A DNA stretch of 64,000 nucleotides from Euclidia mi (Eukaryota > Arthropoda > Insecta > Lepidoptera > Erebidae): NCBI GenBank assembly GCA_944739405.2, contig OX123192.2:44754486-44818485 (forward strand). Direction: 5' to 3'. The translations under genes and the position numbers were made by a program. Every line of letters starts with the position of its first letter. Within the stretch, counting starts at the first letter, position 1. The notes under the pieces are model-generated. The model did not search any database and was not told the DNA's origin. It was given only the letters and a program-made list of their open reading frames with translations. This document shows positions 24,401 to 36,400 of this stretch, one piece after another.

Positions 24401-27400
24401 CACTAACAAAACTTTCATCATCGCTAGTGGAACTACACATAAATACGTAATATTAAAATAATAAAATGTAAACAATAAATATAACAAAAACAAAAAATAA
24501 ATAAAATAAAACAAATAAAATATAAATAAATAATAAATTAAGGATTCTCCTCGCTTCCTAAATACACGTTGCTTTCCCTTTGTTTTGAGCCTTTTGAAAA
24601 CATAATTTATAAACGATAATATTCAGTACATTTACAGGAAAGTACTTTTAGCTTTTGATGCCACTTTTATGATCTCTTCGGCGAACTCCATCAAAATATT
24701 TTATAGCGAATAAAGAGCAGACGTGAACAATTTTCCGTTAATACATTTTTTGAATAAGGCACGCTTCTGTTTTGTCTTCAGCTTACATCACGTTTGAATT
24801 TGCAATCCTTTTATGGTTGAAGTTTACTTTATGGGTGGAATATATGTCCGTTGTTGTTTGATTATGGAACCTCATTCTTGTCTATAGTTTGAATCACATA
24901 TCAGTTAAGTTGTGGTTTGGTTCAACACTACTATTAAGATACGATTAAGTCACGTGTCTTATATTTGACTGGTGGTTCTGGGGATAACTTGAGATTTAAA
25001 TCAAACATGAATTTTAAAACACATCACAAGATCGACCTTTACAGAAACTAAAATCAATAGCTGCTTTGCAGCAAATTTTAGCTGAAACTTATGTCAAGGA
25101 AATAATTTGGCTACGGATGCTAATAGGAAGCAATTGAGAAACTGAAACTACACTTTAGCCTTGTATAAATTGATATACATGTAATAACGTCTTGTATATT
25201 ACTAATCCGAAGATTTTATAAACAATCGCAAAAAAATCACTATAGTAATTTTTATTGCTTTATTATTTCTTCTTTTAGTGTGAGCTTGTGGCCAACTCTG
25301 GTGTTGGAGTTTACAGTCCATGCGAACGCTTCCAACACTAATGAATCTTGTCAAGGAGATCGGTAGAGGGAACGGTATCTACGGTATTACGTGCCTTCTG
25401 CCAGGAGTGCTTTACTCTGTAAAACTATTACAAATGCCAAGTCAGACCATGACCGGCATAAGAAAAAAAATTTTAAAATTTTAATGTTAAATGTTTTTTT
25501 TACAATAAAAATTATGTACTTAAGTTATGTTCTAAAAGCTAAAAAATCATTTGGTAATTCCTAGCTACCAGTTCAGTCAATTATAAAATCGTAGGGCGTA
25601 GCGTATCCTGAGTAAATATTACTATAGAAAATTCAAGTGCCCAACGATTTTATATTTGTCTGATCTAGTTTTATTTTTAAGTTTTTAGTTTTGTTGTAAG
25701 TTGACACTTCTCATTCCATTGACTTCATGAAATACCTCTAGTGAGCCCTATTTTACCAATCAAGCCCTTTCATTAGATACGAGTACCCATATTGAGGTAT
25801 TTGTAGAAAACATGTAATTCGCCATTTTGTGGTGGCGGCCATCTTGGATGTTTCATAGTGAACTCTATTCTACTAATCAAGCCCTTTCATTTGATACCCA
25901 TATTCAGGTTGTTGTGAAGTAATATGTGATCCGCCATTTTGTATCGGCGGCCATCTTTGATTTACAATCATAATAAATATATTTTATTGTTTTGTCACCA
26001 AAATTAAGAGTGTGTACCAAATATCATATCAATCTGTCATCAGAAAGAGGGTAAATTTCCAATTACTAAATTTGATCCAAACAAACAAATAAACTGGTCA
26101 AGCTAAATAAAACCGTTTAATAAACAGGTCAAGCTAAGTAAAACCGTTTAAAAATAAAACCGTTTAAAAATAAAACGGTTTTAAAATGTATGGAACGGTT
26201 AGCTAACAGATAAAGGTCTAACTACCCATCTTGAATTTGTGTTCTGCCAAGAAACAACATATTTTAAACAGCAAATCGTTAGTCGTTCTTCATAACAAGT
26301 CTATTATTTTCAGTTTATAAAGCCTATATATAATATGTATTCGAATACTGTTGAACTATACAGAGTTTGAAGTATTCCGGGCACTATTATATTAATCCGT
26401 GCATACATTCAAAATACGTGAGCGAATTAAACCATGCACAGTATTTTTATTTCTCGTAGTAAATAGTTTTGTATTTGCTTTTGGTTTATATATTTTTATG
26501 TTAATTTGGACAGTATTTGGGTACAAGTATTTGAATGTGTAACAACGATCCAATTGTTTTGAAAATTGTAAAAAAAAAATAGTTAGTTCATTTATTAACA
26601 AGCATGTGTATACAAAAGTTTTCTGACAGTTATACGCCAGATATTACTATTTATCACTAAAAATAACACAAATTGAATACAGTGAGTGATGATGGTGTGC
26701 AGGGAAATACAGGCAAAGAGGATAGATAAAGGGGCTTCATTTTTAAGTAGTGGACTTTATTTTTATTATTTATTATTTTTTTAATGAGCTTACGTGGGAA
26801 CTTGAAAAAGCGCGCGCGCGGGTTGAGAAGGTACATACATCATGTACTCATGTACCTTCTGACAGATGACGTTGATTGCTTTGGCTGGCTAACAATCGAT
26901 TCACTTTTAAACTAAAGGCTCGAGATTTTTTACGAAGCAAAATGGCAGAATAAACGCATATTTACTATATTTATTCTTAATATATAAAATCAAAAATTAT
27001 CTTAATATATAAAATTCTTGCGTTACTGACTGACTGACAGACACGCTACAGCCGAAACTATTGGGCGCAAGAAGCTGAAATTTGGCATGTATGTTCCTTG
27101 GGGACCGTAGGGATGCACTAAGAAGGGATTTCCCGAAATTCCCACGGGATCGGCCAAAACGGGCAAATAAAAAAAAATGCAGGCGTAGCTGCTGGCGTCC
27201 TCTAGTAAATTTATAAAATCATTACTTATAGACTCTACATTTACATTTACATATGTATATATTTAAATATATATCTATAGTTAAAGTAGTAATTATGTAA
27301 TATAGTAATTATTGTGTAAATAATTAAAATATAATTATCATGCACCTACCATCAATTATCTCTGCACCACCCTAGGTTGACTGGTAGAGAATGCCTAAGG

Positions 27401-30400
27401 CATTAAGTCCACCTTGTACCACATTGTTTGTGTTGTGCAAAAGTAAAATAAAAAAAAATAAAAAAATATGTAGCACATGGGAAATGAATCACTCATATTT
27501 AGGTCTACTCCACACTGGGCGTGTGCGTTCGTCGAGCGTGCGCAGGGTGTGTGTCCTCCCCCCCGTGGGATCTCCACCTTGTCGTGGTGGGGGGGCTCAG
27601 TAACCGTGGATTGGTGACCCGCGGTGAAGCTAAGAGGGATCCAGGAGGGGACGCTCCGCGTGGGCTTGACGGGGCCTGCGCAGGATGCGTCCAACGGTGC
27701 GGGTGCGGGGGACAGTTTTGTCTGTCCCTCGCAGTCGGGCGTGGTTGCGGGAGGAGAGGCGTGTCGGTGTTGCGTTGCCGCGCGCCCTATCTCCCGCGAC
27801 CAAATGGGGGCGCACCATTCGATGCGTTGCGGTGGGGCCGCAGAGGAAGAGGAGATGCGGTGTTGCGTTGCCGTCCTCCCTATCCTCTGCGGCCGCTTGG
27901 TGTTTTGGCGGCGGAGCCTAACACCATCATCCGCCGCCAAGGGGGTTTTGTTCGGGGCCCGCCGGACCATCTGGCGAGCCAATACCCAACGGAGGGTTGC
28001 GACGTATGCTTGGGCGAAACCCGACCCTCCGACACATGGGTACATGAGGCACACGGGTTGGTTTTTAGTCAGTAAGAGTCTGACAGTCCCCTTCGCCCAT
28101 CCCCCAGTTCGGAGGGACTCCATGAGGATTTTCCAACCCGACACCAAAAAAAAAAAAAAAAAGGGTGTGTGTCCTGCGTACGCTGGGCGGTCACTACGTA
28201 CTACAAATTGAACGTCGGGCGCACACCGAGCGCACGCTTGAGGAACGCGCACGCCTAATGAGGGAGTTCTTCATCATATCAGCCAAACGACGTCCACTGC
28301 TGGACATAGGCCTCCCCCAAGGTTCTCCACACAGACCGGTCTCGTATCCAACCACCTCCCGCGATTTTGACGAGATCGTCGGTCCACCTTGCGAGGGGGC
28401 CTACCTCTGCTGCGTCGTCCGGTACGTGGCCGCCACTCCGGAACCTTTCTGCCCAACGGCCATCGGTTCTTCGAGCTATGTGCCCTGCGCACTGCCACTT
28501 CAGCTTGGCTATCCGGAGAGTTATGTCGGCGACTTTGGTTCTACTGCGGATCTCCTCATTTCTGATTCGATCTCGCAGGGAAACTCCAAGCATAGCTCTC
28601 TCAATCACCCTCTGAGTGACCTTGAGCCTTCTGATAAGGCCCATAGTGAGCGACTACGTCTCTGATCCGTAAGTCATCAGTGGCAACACACACTGGTCAA
28701 AGACTTTCGTCTTGAGACACTGCGGGATATCGGACGAGAAGATATGTCGTAGCTTCCTGAACGCTGCCCAACCGAGTTGGATACGACGTTTGACCTCCTT
28801 CTCGAAGTTGGACCTACCTAATTGAACTACTAGTCCCAGGTAGATAAACTCGTCAACAACTTCGAGCGTAGAGTTCCCAACCTGAATAGGAGCAGGTACA
28901 ACATGGACGTTCGACATGATTTTCGTCTTGTCCATGTTCATCTTAAGACCTATTTGTTGGGAGACTCTACAGAGGCCATCGAGCATTGTGCCTAGGTTTT
29001 TCATGGTCTCAGCCATGACTACGATATCATCTGCGAATCGAAGGTGAGTGATGTACTCGCCGTTGATGTTGATGCCGAGTCCATTCCAGTCCAGAAGCTT
29101 GAAAACATTCTCCAATGCAGTGGTAAACAGTTTCTGGGATATGACATCCCCCTGTCTCACCCCTCGCTGGAGTTGAATATGGTTTCGAACTCTGGTCCTG
29201 GAGGCGGACTGACATAGTGGCGTTTTCATACAAACACTTCAGCACTTCGATATATCGGTAGTCAATCCGGCACCGTTGGAGAGACTGTAGCACCGCCCAG
29301 GTTTCGATCGAATCGAAGGCTTTCTCATAGTCCACAAACGCCAAGCATAGGGGCTTGTTATACTCCTCGGACTTCTGTATAACCTGCCGCAGCGTATGTA
29401 TGTGGTCTATGGTACTATAGCCTTTACGGAAACCGGCTTGTTCGGCAGGCTGGAAGTCGTCTAGCTTGCACTCGAGACGATTCGTGATGACCCTCGAAAA
29501 CAGCTTGTAGACGTGGCTCAGAAGTGTGATGGGTCTGTAGTTCTTTAAGAGGGTTTTATCCCCTTTCTTAAAGAAAAGCAAGAAAAGCACCACCACACCT
29601 CTGTGCCACACCTGTGGCGTGCTCGAGAATGACGGAATTAAATAGCTTCCGAAGGGCTTCTCTAGCGGGTGCACCCGCAGTGCACTGCCTTCAGAAGCTC
29701 GCTCGTAATACCGTCATCACCCGGCGCCTTGTTGTTTTTGAGCTGTTTGAGAGCCACACTAATCTCGTGCATGCTGACGTCCGGGATATCTTCGGTATAG
29801 TGTCGGGTCAATCCAGCTCTAGGGTCTGACGCCGGAGTGCTTGCGGGTTGTTGCGTTGTCGTGTATAGCTGTCCATAGAACCTTTCGATCTCCTCCAAGA
29901 GCTCAGGCTTGGACGATACGATTCGGCCATCCTCCGTCTTCAGCTTTGTCAGCTGACTCTGCCCAACAGACAGATCCTTCTGGAACACTTTGGATCCCTT
30001 ATTCTGCTTGATCGCCTCACGAACACATTTTGTGTTGTATTGGCGGAGATCGCGAGTCAGAGACTTAGTGATCTGTCTGTTGAGGTGCCGATATTTCGGC
30101 ATGTCGTCGGAGGATAGCAAAACCATCTTGCGCCTTTCCTCTAACAGCTCGAGGGTTGGACCCGAGATCTTGTTGGTTCTCTTGCTTTTCTGGGGCTTTT
30201 AAAAAATTGAGCCCCTGTTGTATGGACAGCATCCACGAACCCGTTACTGTACTCGTCCACATCTACGCATTTGCTCAGGTATTCGAAACGGTTCTTGAGT
30301 TCGAGCTGAAAGTTCTCGGGGTTTTGGATATGAACCGGTGCCGGTCGGAGCGTGGACTTTATCAACCTCGACCGTTCGAGGCTTGTACAGATATTCAATG

Positions 30401-33400
30401 TGCTTCTTACCATTCGGTGATCGCTCCCCACTTTAAGTGAATTGATCACGGAGACATCATTGAATAGCTGCCTCTTCGTCGACATGATAAAGTCGATCTC
30501 ATTTTTGGTGGCACCGTCTGGACTTACCCAGGTCCACTTGCAGCATTCTCGCTTCTTGAAGAAGGAATTCATCATATAGAGTCCTTCCTTCTCCATAAAG
30601 CTAGCCAGCAAGTGACCCTGGGAATTCCGAGGCCCATAACCAAATTGCCCGACTCTCAGCTCATCACCGTCGCGTTTGCCCAGTTCCGCGTTAAAATCTC
30701 CCATGACCACGGTGTAATGGATTCTGAAGCCATATATAGCCCGAGATATGTCCTCGTACATGGCTTCCACCTCCTCATCGGGGTGCGTCGAGATCGGAGC
30801 GTATACCTGTATGACCTTCAGCAAATACCGCTTGGATATTCTGAGTATAAGGTACGCTACCCTGCTCGACACACTTCCGATATTTACCACGTTGGTCACG
30901 AGAGATTTGTGGACGATGAACCCGACACCACCTTGGGACTGTAGGTCGCCCTCTCGGTAGAAGAGCAAGTTACCGGAATTGAGAACTATCGAGTCCTCCC
31001 CCTGTCTTCGGACTTCAGATAGGCCTATGATATCCCATCGCAACTTGCTCAATTCTTCTTCCAGCTCGACAATCTTCTCGTCGGTCCGCAGTGTGCGCGT
31101 GTTCAGTGTTGCCAGGGCCAATTGTCGTTGGTAGTGGTAGCCCGATCTCTTCCGGAGATTCTTCGCACCCCTTGCCCCGTCGTTACCATGGCCGCTACAA
31201 TAACCAGGACTAGCGGGGCCGCCGGAGACTAGGGGCCGGTTTTTATTGGTCTTGTTCATGTATGGGGGGAATTTGCCATAATCGGCACGCTTGGCAGGCG
31301 TATTGTCGATCGCAGTGGCGGAAGTTTTTAGTGCTGGACGCTGCTGCCCATCTTGCATCTTAGGATTTACTTCCGCCAGGTTTGGATGGTTTGACCGCCA
31401 TCTTTCGGTTGACTGCTTGCGCTGGGGAAGATACTATGACGAGTATCTACTCGTCAGAGTAACTCACCCAGTGGGCGGTGGGGTCGTCACGTCCCGACGC
31501 CCGGGAGTTCTTAAGGTAACAATTATTAGTGTCGTTTACCCGTGGGCATCAAACTCATTAATTTTGGAAGGTATTCGGGCACTCTTAGCTACTCCTAATT
31601 TATCCACTCAAAGAGGAGGCAACTTTTTTGTTTGCAACACTCCAAATATTCACCGACTTTTGTTTGTTTCTACAACAAAGTTGAAACGAATCACCAACAA
31701 TTTGGAAAACAAGTATGTTGACAACAAGCTTGTCAAGTTTGAAGGTTGCTGTCAACAAGCTTTGTCGACAGCCAACATGTCACCAGACAAAAATGTTTCC
31801 AACAAAAAACGGGGCATAGTGTATTCACAGACCGAGTGAATATTGGCAACAAGCATTCTTTGTTTACCACCATAAACAGAAACACGATTCCCGATATTTG
31901 TTTAAATATTTATTGTTTACACATGGTTATATTAACACATACTTTTGACACCATCGCGTGTTGATAACACAATCGGAATTTTTATTTGGTGGAGACCCAC
32001 CTTTATGTTTGGCATTATGGAACATTTTAAACATATTCATTAAAACTGCCAATACATGTCCAAACAAACTAAAGAAATTAACAAAAAAATTCTAAAAGTA
32101 TTTAATTATTCTTATCCCACTCTCAAAGTAACTTCAGGCTTGTGTAAAAAGCACATGTTTTATTAAAAGTCTTCAAAGTACTATCTTACCAAAAAATTTT
32201 TAGAAAGTTGCTGAACACTTCTAAAAATAGACTTAGTTTGTAGATAAAATAGTTCAATAGTTTCTAACACATTTCACAACAAAACTAACGTAACATCTCT
32301 TACAGGGAAATAACATGGGAATACAAAGGTAAAGAAGTAAAACCAGACATAGCGACACAAAGTAATCGGTACAAACGATCTGTGAACAATGCTGCGAGTA
32401 TAGAAATATTCGGCAGAAAACCGAAATTAAGAGCAAAAAGAGATCTTCCAACAGCCTCCAGTGCTGGTCTACTGAATGTACCAAAAGTTTCTAAAAGTGA
32501 TAAAGGGGCGACTTACTCTTGCATAGTCAGAAGTCCTTCTGGAGAAATGGCGAAGAGGTCGTTCGAATTGCATGTAGTGGAAGCACCACAGTTGGAAGAG
32601 ATACTGCTGCCAACAGATTTACAAGAGGGACAAATCGTTCAGATACATTGTAATTTGAAGAGTGGAGATTCACCAGTCTATTATTCGTGGCTGAAGGATG
32701 AGAAAAAGATTCCGACGCATTTGAAAGTAAGTCTGTAATTGTTTTCAAACAACGAATTATGCAGAAGTCTCATTACTTTCTCTGATCCTGATCTGATAGT
32801 CATCGCGACATTCAATGCATATTTTTGAGTCAAAGCTAATACATAAAAAAACAGCTGGTAAATCTGTGTTTTAAAAATTATATAATAGAATGCTGAGCTG
32901 TCAATGCGTGACTGATATTATTTTCCCAGCATTTCCTTATTTGCTCACTGTTCCATCATATCGAAAGGCACTTCAAATTTCCATCATTTGCAACTGATAG
33001 CAAAAGCCATGACAAATTTCTCAAACAAACGATACGATAATTACAGTAGCAACATCTAACTTTTAATATGAAGGTACAGAGTTTATATACAGCCTTTATG
33101 TTACGTCACCAGCAACAATAATCACAGCATTGCTGTAATTAACCTTCGGCTCTTGTGATTACGTTTCTAGCAATACATAATTACAGCTTTAAAACACTTC
33201 CTTAAACTCTAATCAAACGAATTCTGAAATTTCACGATATTTACCACAGATATTCGTTGCCTACGTAAACAGTCCTTTATATAATCCAGCCTCCACTTAA
33301 TTTAGATTCCAAACATACCTATCGAGGCGGTTCAAATTAAAGACATTCGAGAGATATATATTATATGAATTGCCTAAATGTAGTGTATATATAATATATT

Positions 33401-36400
33401 ATATATGTATGTCAAGATACATATTTTGTAGGTATTAATTTTATGTATACTATGCTAAAAATATATTTATCTAAAATTTCAACACTACACCATCGAATAC
33501 TTTTGGCTCCTTCTATAGTCATGAGTCCATTCCTAATGGTTGCCTGGAAGAAATTGCTGTATGCGATAAGGCCGCCAATTGTGCATTTCTTGTTTGTGCT
33601 CCTTTGATTTATATTTTCTTATGACGTGGTGTACAATAAAGATTTATCTAATCTAATCTATGCCTTTAATGTATGTAGCTTAGTGTATGAGTTTCTCTTG
33701 CGATATTTTTAGAGTTATGAGAAAAGATCATTTTGCTTAGTAACCCGAAAGTCGTTCTTCCAAAATGGGCCTCCCCCAGGGCAGTCTTAAGAGCGTTTAC
33801 ACCTTTCGGCTTTTCATACAAACTTTCAAGTCTTTATTTTTCGAAATGAATAACCCGATTTTAATGAAACTTCATACACATAAGCAGGATACATAGGTCT
33901 AAAAAGTTAGTTGAAAATATTTTCGAAATATCTTATTTAAAAAAAGATAATTGGAAATATCTGTTTCTATGGAAAATTTAAAATCGGCCTAATTTAGCTG
34001 TTACACATTTTTTCCAACGCAGAGGGCGAGACCCTCTCGGTTTGAATCCATGGCATGCACGAATGACTTTTTGAAGTTAAGTGCGTATTAAATTGTTAAT
34101 TACCGCTTGCTTATATACGGCTAAGGAAAACATCGTGAGGAAACCTGCATGTCTGAGAGTTCTCCATAATGTTCTCGAAAGACATGTGAAGTCTGCCAAC
34201 CCGCATTTGGCCAGTATGGTAGACTATGGCCCTACCCTTCTCATAGTGAGAAGAGGCCCGTGCCCAGCAGTAGGACAGTATATATACAGGGTTGATGATG
34301 ATGAATGATAGTGGCGGAAGCGGTATCCCCTTTTCCTTCTCCCTCGTCACGCTCAACCTCCTACACCTTTCTCTATCCAAGCAGACAACGCACTTCTGTC
34401 TCCTTTGGCGCTGCGGACAACCATGGTAATCGCTTACCATTAGATGATCTCCACATAGACCGACCATGAGCCGCCAACAGTTAAGCGTTTCCAGCGATCT
34501 TAACAAGATCGTCGGTCCACCTTGCGGGGTCCTACCTTTGCTGCGTAATTTACTTGAAGTACATCGACCAATATTGGTCAATATTGGTCGATGTGATGCT
34601 TTGCTGTAAGACGGAGAAATCATTTACGGTAAAGCGTCGGTCAACAACGAAATCCGTGTTTCAAATCGCGTACAATTTTCAGATCGTCGAGAGAAGCTTG
34701 GAGTTTTTCAGCGTGCTTATAATAAAGAACGTTTCTTTGGACCACTGCGGTACTTACACTTGTGTGGCAGCAAACCATGTCGCTAAGGTCAACCGTACCG
34801 TGAATTTGTATATAAAAGGTAAAATTTTGGATGTTTATTATTTAGAAAATAAACGAGGCTATAATTTTATTATTTCTGGCTCTTGTAAATCCTTCATCAG
34901 TTATACGAATAATCTTATTATCTAAATATATTTTCACTTTGGAGCTTACAAATCGAAATGAATTTTGATTTGTAAGCTATTTATATATTAGATATTTTAC
35001 CGTTCATATAGCGCCCAATCTGACCGCACAGGCGTATTTCACAATTTCACTTCATAAAATATTTGTACTCAAAATCAAAGCATTGATCATCAACACAATA
35101 TCCTTAATAATATTGTATTGGATATCATTGTATTTGATGGTTGCATTAGTAGCTACACACTACTAGGTTCATCTATACAACAATTTCAAACCCACAAACA
35201 TTGGTGACATCTAACGGACACCGACGAAAACACTAAGACGACAAACGATTGAAGATCCTGTATCTTGCTATTGCGAAATATTTACTGTTTCTTTTAAATT
35301 CAAATTTAACGAGCGACTTATGAATATTTAAAATCATAATATTTATGTATTCACGAAGTTATGACATGGAAAACACTTCCAGTTTCTTAAACATCTTAGA
35401 GATCTTTTCGTGTAATGACTTTTTATGATTAATATTTAATGGAGTTTGAAAGGAAGTTATACGACACGATTTTCAAATAAATGGCGATACGCCTTTAAAA
35501 TGCTAGTTAATATATTATTCAGAGTCCTTCCGAGTGATTTTCTTAACATAGATGACCTGTTTATGATTAAGTTTTTCAAAATAGAGATCACTGGATAACT
35601 CATAATAGGCAAATAGTTCTTTACTAAAGGTTTAATCTATATGTAATCTTAGATTATTATTTTCAGTTAGTCCTCAATGCATTTACTGACTTCAATGATA
35701 TTTGAAATGCTTGTAGATTACGATTTGATTTTAAATATTAAGACTATTTATGGATGACTAAAATAGGCAAGTGGGGAGATTAGCAATGGCACCGGATGCT
35801 AAGTATTTTAAATCAAGTTGAAAATACCTGTTATAATGTTTGCCATCGTATCCGAAATATTCCCTTAGCATTTATTTCTGCAGTTGAAAATCTCATAAAA
35901 TATATTTCGCATTAAAATAACCAATATTCTCCCTTTATTTTACCTCCGGATATTTAATTTCATTATTCGAGGTACTAATTAAAACTCTTTCCTTTTCATA
36001 ATGAATAAAATGTGTTTTATTTGGTGATTCAGTAAGCTTCTTTATTTAAGCTTAATGACCAGCGACAATGATTTGCTGTGATATTAATATTCTTAATTAG
36101 TTTTCACGTATTGCATGTCTTTTGCTTACTGTGTCTTTGGGTTGCTAAGATAAATTTGAGATTTTCTAAAGACGATTATTAACATGTTTGGATGTAGTTT
36201 TTATTATTGCAACAGTTCAGCAGTTGGTTTAAGATAGAGAGTTTTTTTTGGACGTGTGATTTAGAAAGAGTAAAGGAGAGGGAAGAATGGATAAACTATT
36301 AAAAAGCATTGATGAAATCCAAGGTACATGCACGTTCATAAAGGCTTTAGACAGAAGCAAAAGTTGAAAGTAAGAAGCGTAAAAAATTGTGAACGAAGTT

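Larger units (their letters stand above)
28272..31502 (-). mobile_element. RTE-type LINE (copy C), nearly full length
   Basis: A 3.23-kb minus-strand element flanked by the 10-bp duplication GGGAGTTCTT (28262-28271 and 31503-31512). Its 3' end reads CCAGCAGTGGACGTCGTTTG then GCTGATATGATG. It encodes an intact endonuclease frame and a frameshifted RT. It belongs to a different RTE family from copies A and B but shares layout and motifs. Confidence 0.92.
15302..32305 (+). other. 17-kb Dscam intron packed with nested transposons
   Basis: Lies within the Ig6 domain. It holds SINE copies at 15935-16068 and 16212-16628, GACA repeats at 16630-17575, a Jockey-type LINE split by RTE copy B (17938-24440), short repeats at 25275-26190, a Helitron-like copy at 26995-27205, a GC-rich poly(A) element at 27558-28162 and RTE copy C at 28272-31502. 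15302-15934, 24441-25274 and 31513-32305 show no gene. Confidence 0.85.
32727..34682 (+). other. Intron within Ig7
   Basis: Holds the LINE 3' fragment (33481-33661), a SINE (34015-34305), an RTE 3' remnant (34440-34545) and a 34-nt palindrome (34561-34594). The rest is unremarkable. Confidence 0.75.

Noticed and set aside
27558..27640. HDV-like self-cleaving ribozyme at the 5' end of the poly(A) element
   Set aside because: The element starts with C residues and I could not build the required nested double pseudoknot by eye; only a stem is visible.
27395..28252. 285-codon minus frame and overlapping long + frames in the GC-rich element
   Set aside because: Long frames in several phases over the same 605-bp GC-rich insert are expected from base composition. 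No domain motif, and the longest frame crosses the target duplication and the poly(A) end.
27504..31900. DNA transposon hosting both the poly(A) element and RTE copy C
   Set aside because: CTCCACACTGGGCG at the left has only a poor inverted partner near 31815 (GGGCATAGTGTATTCA), and I could not find target duplications.
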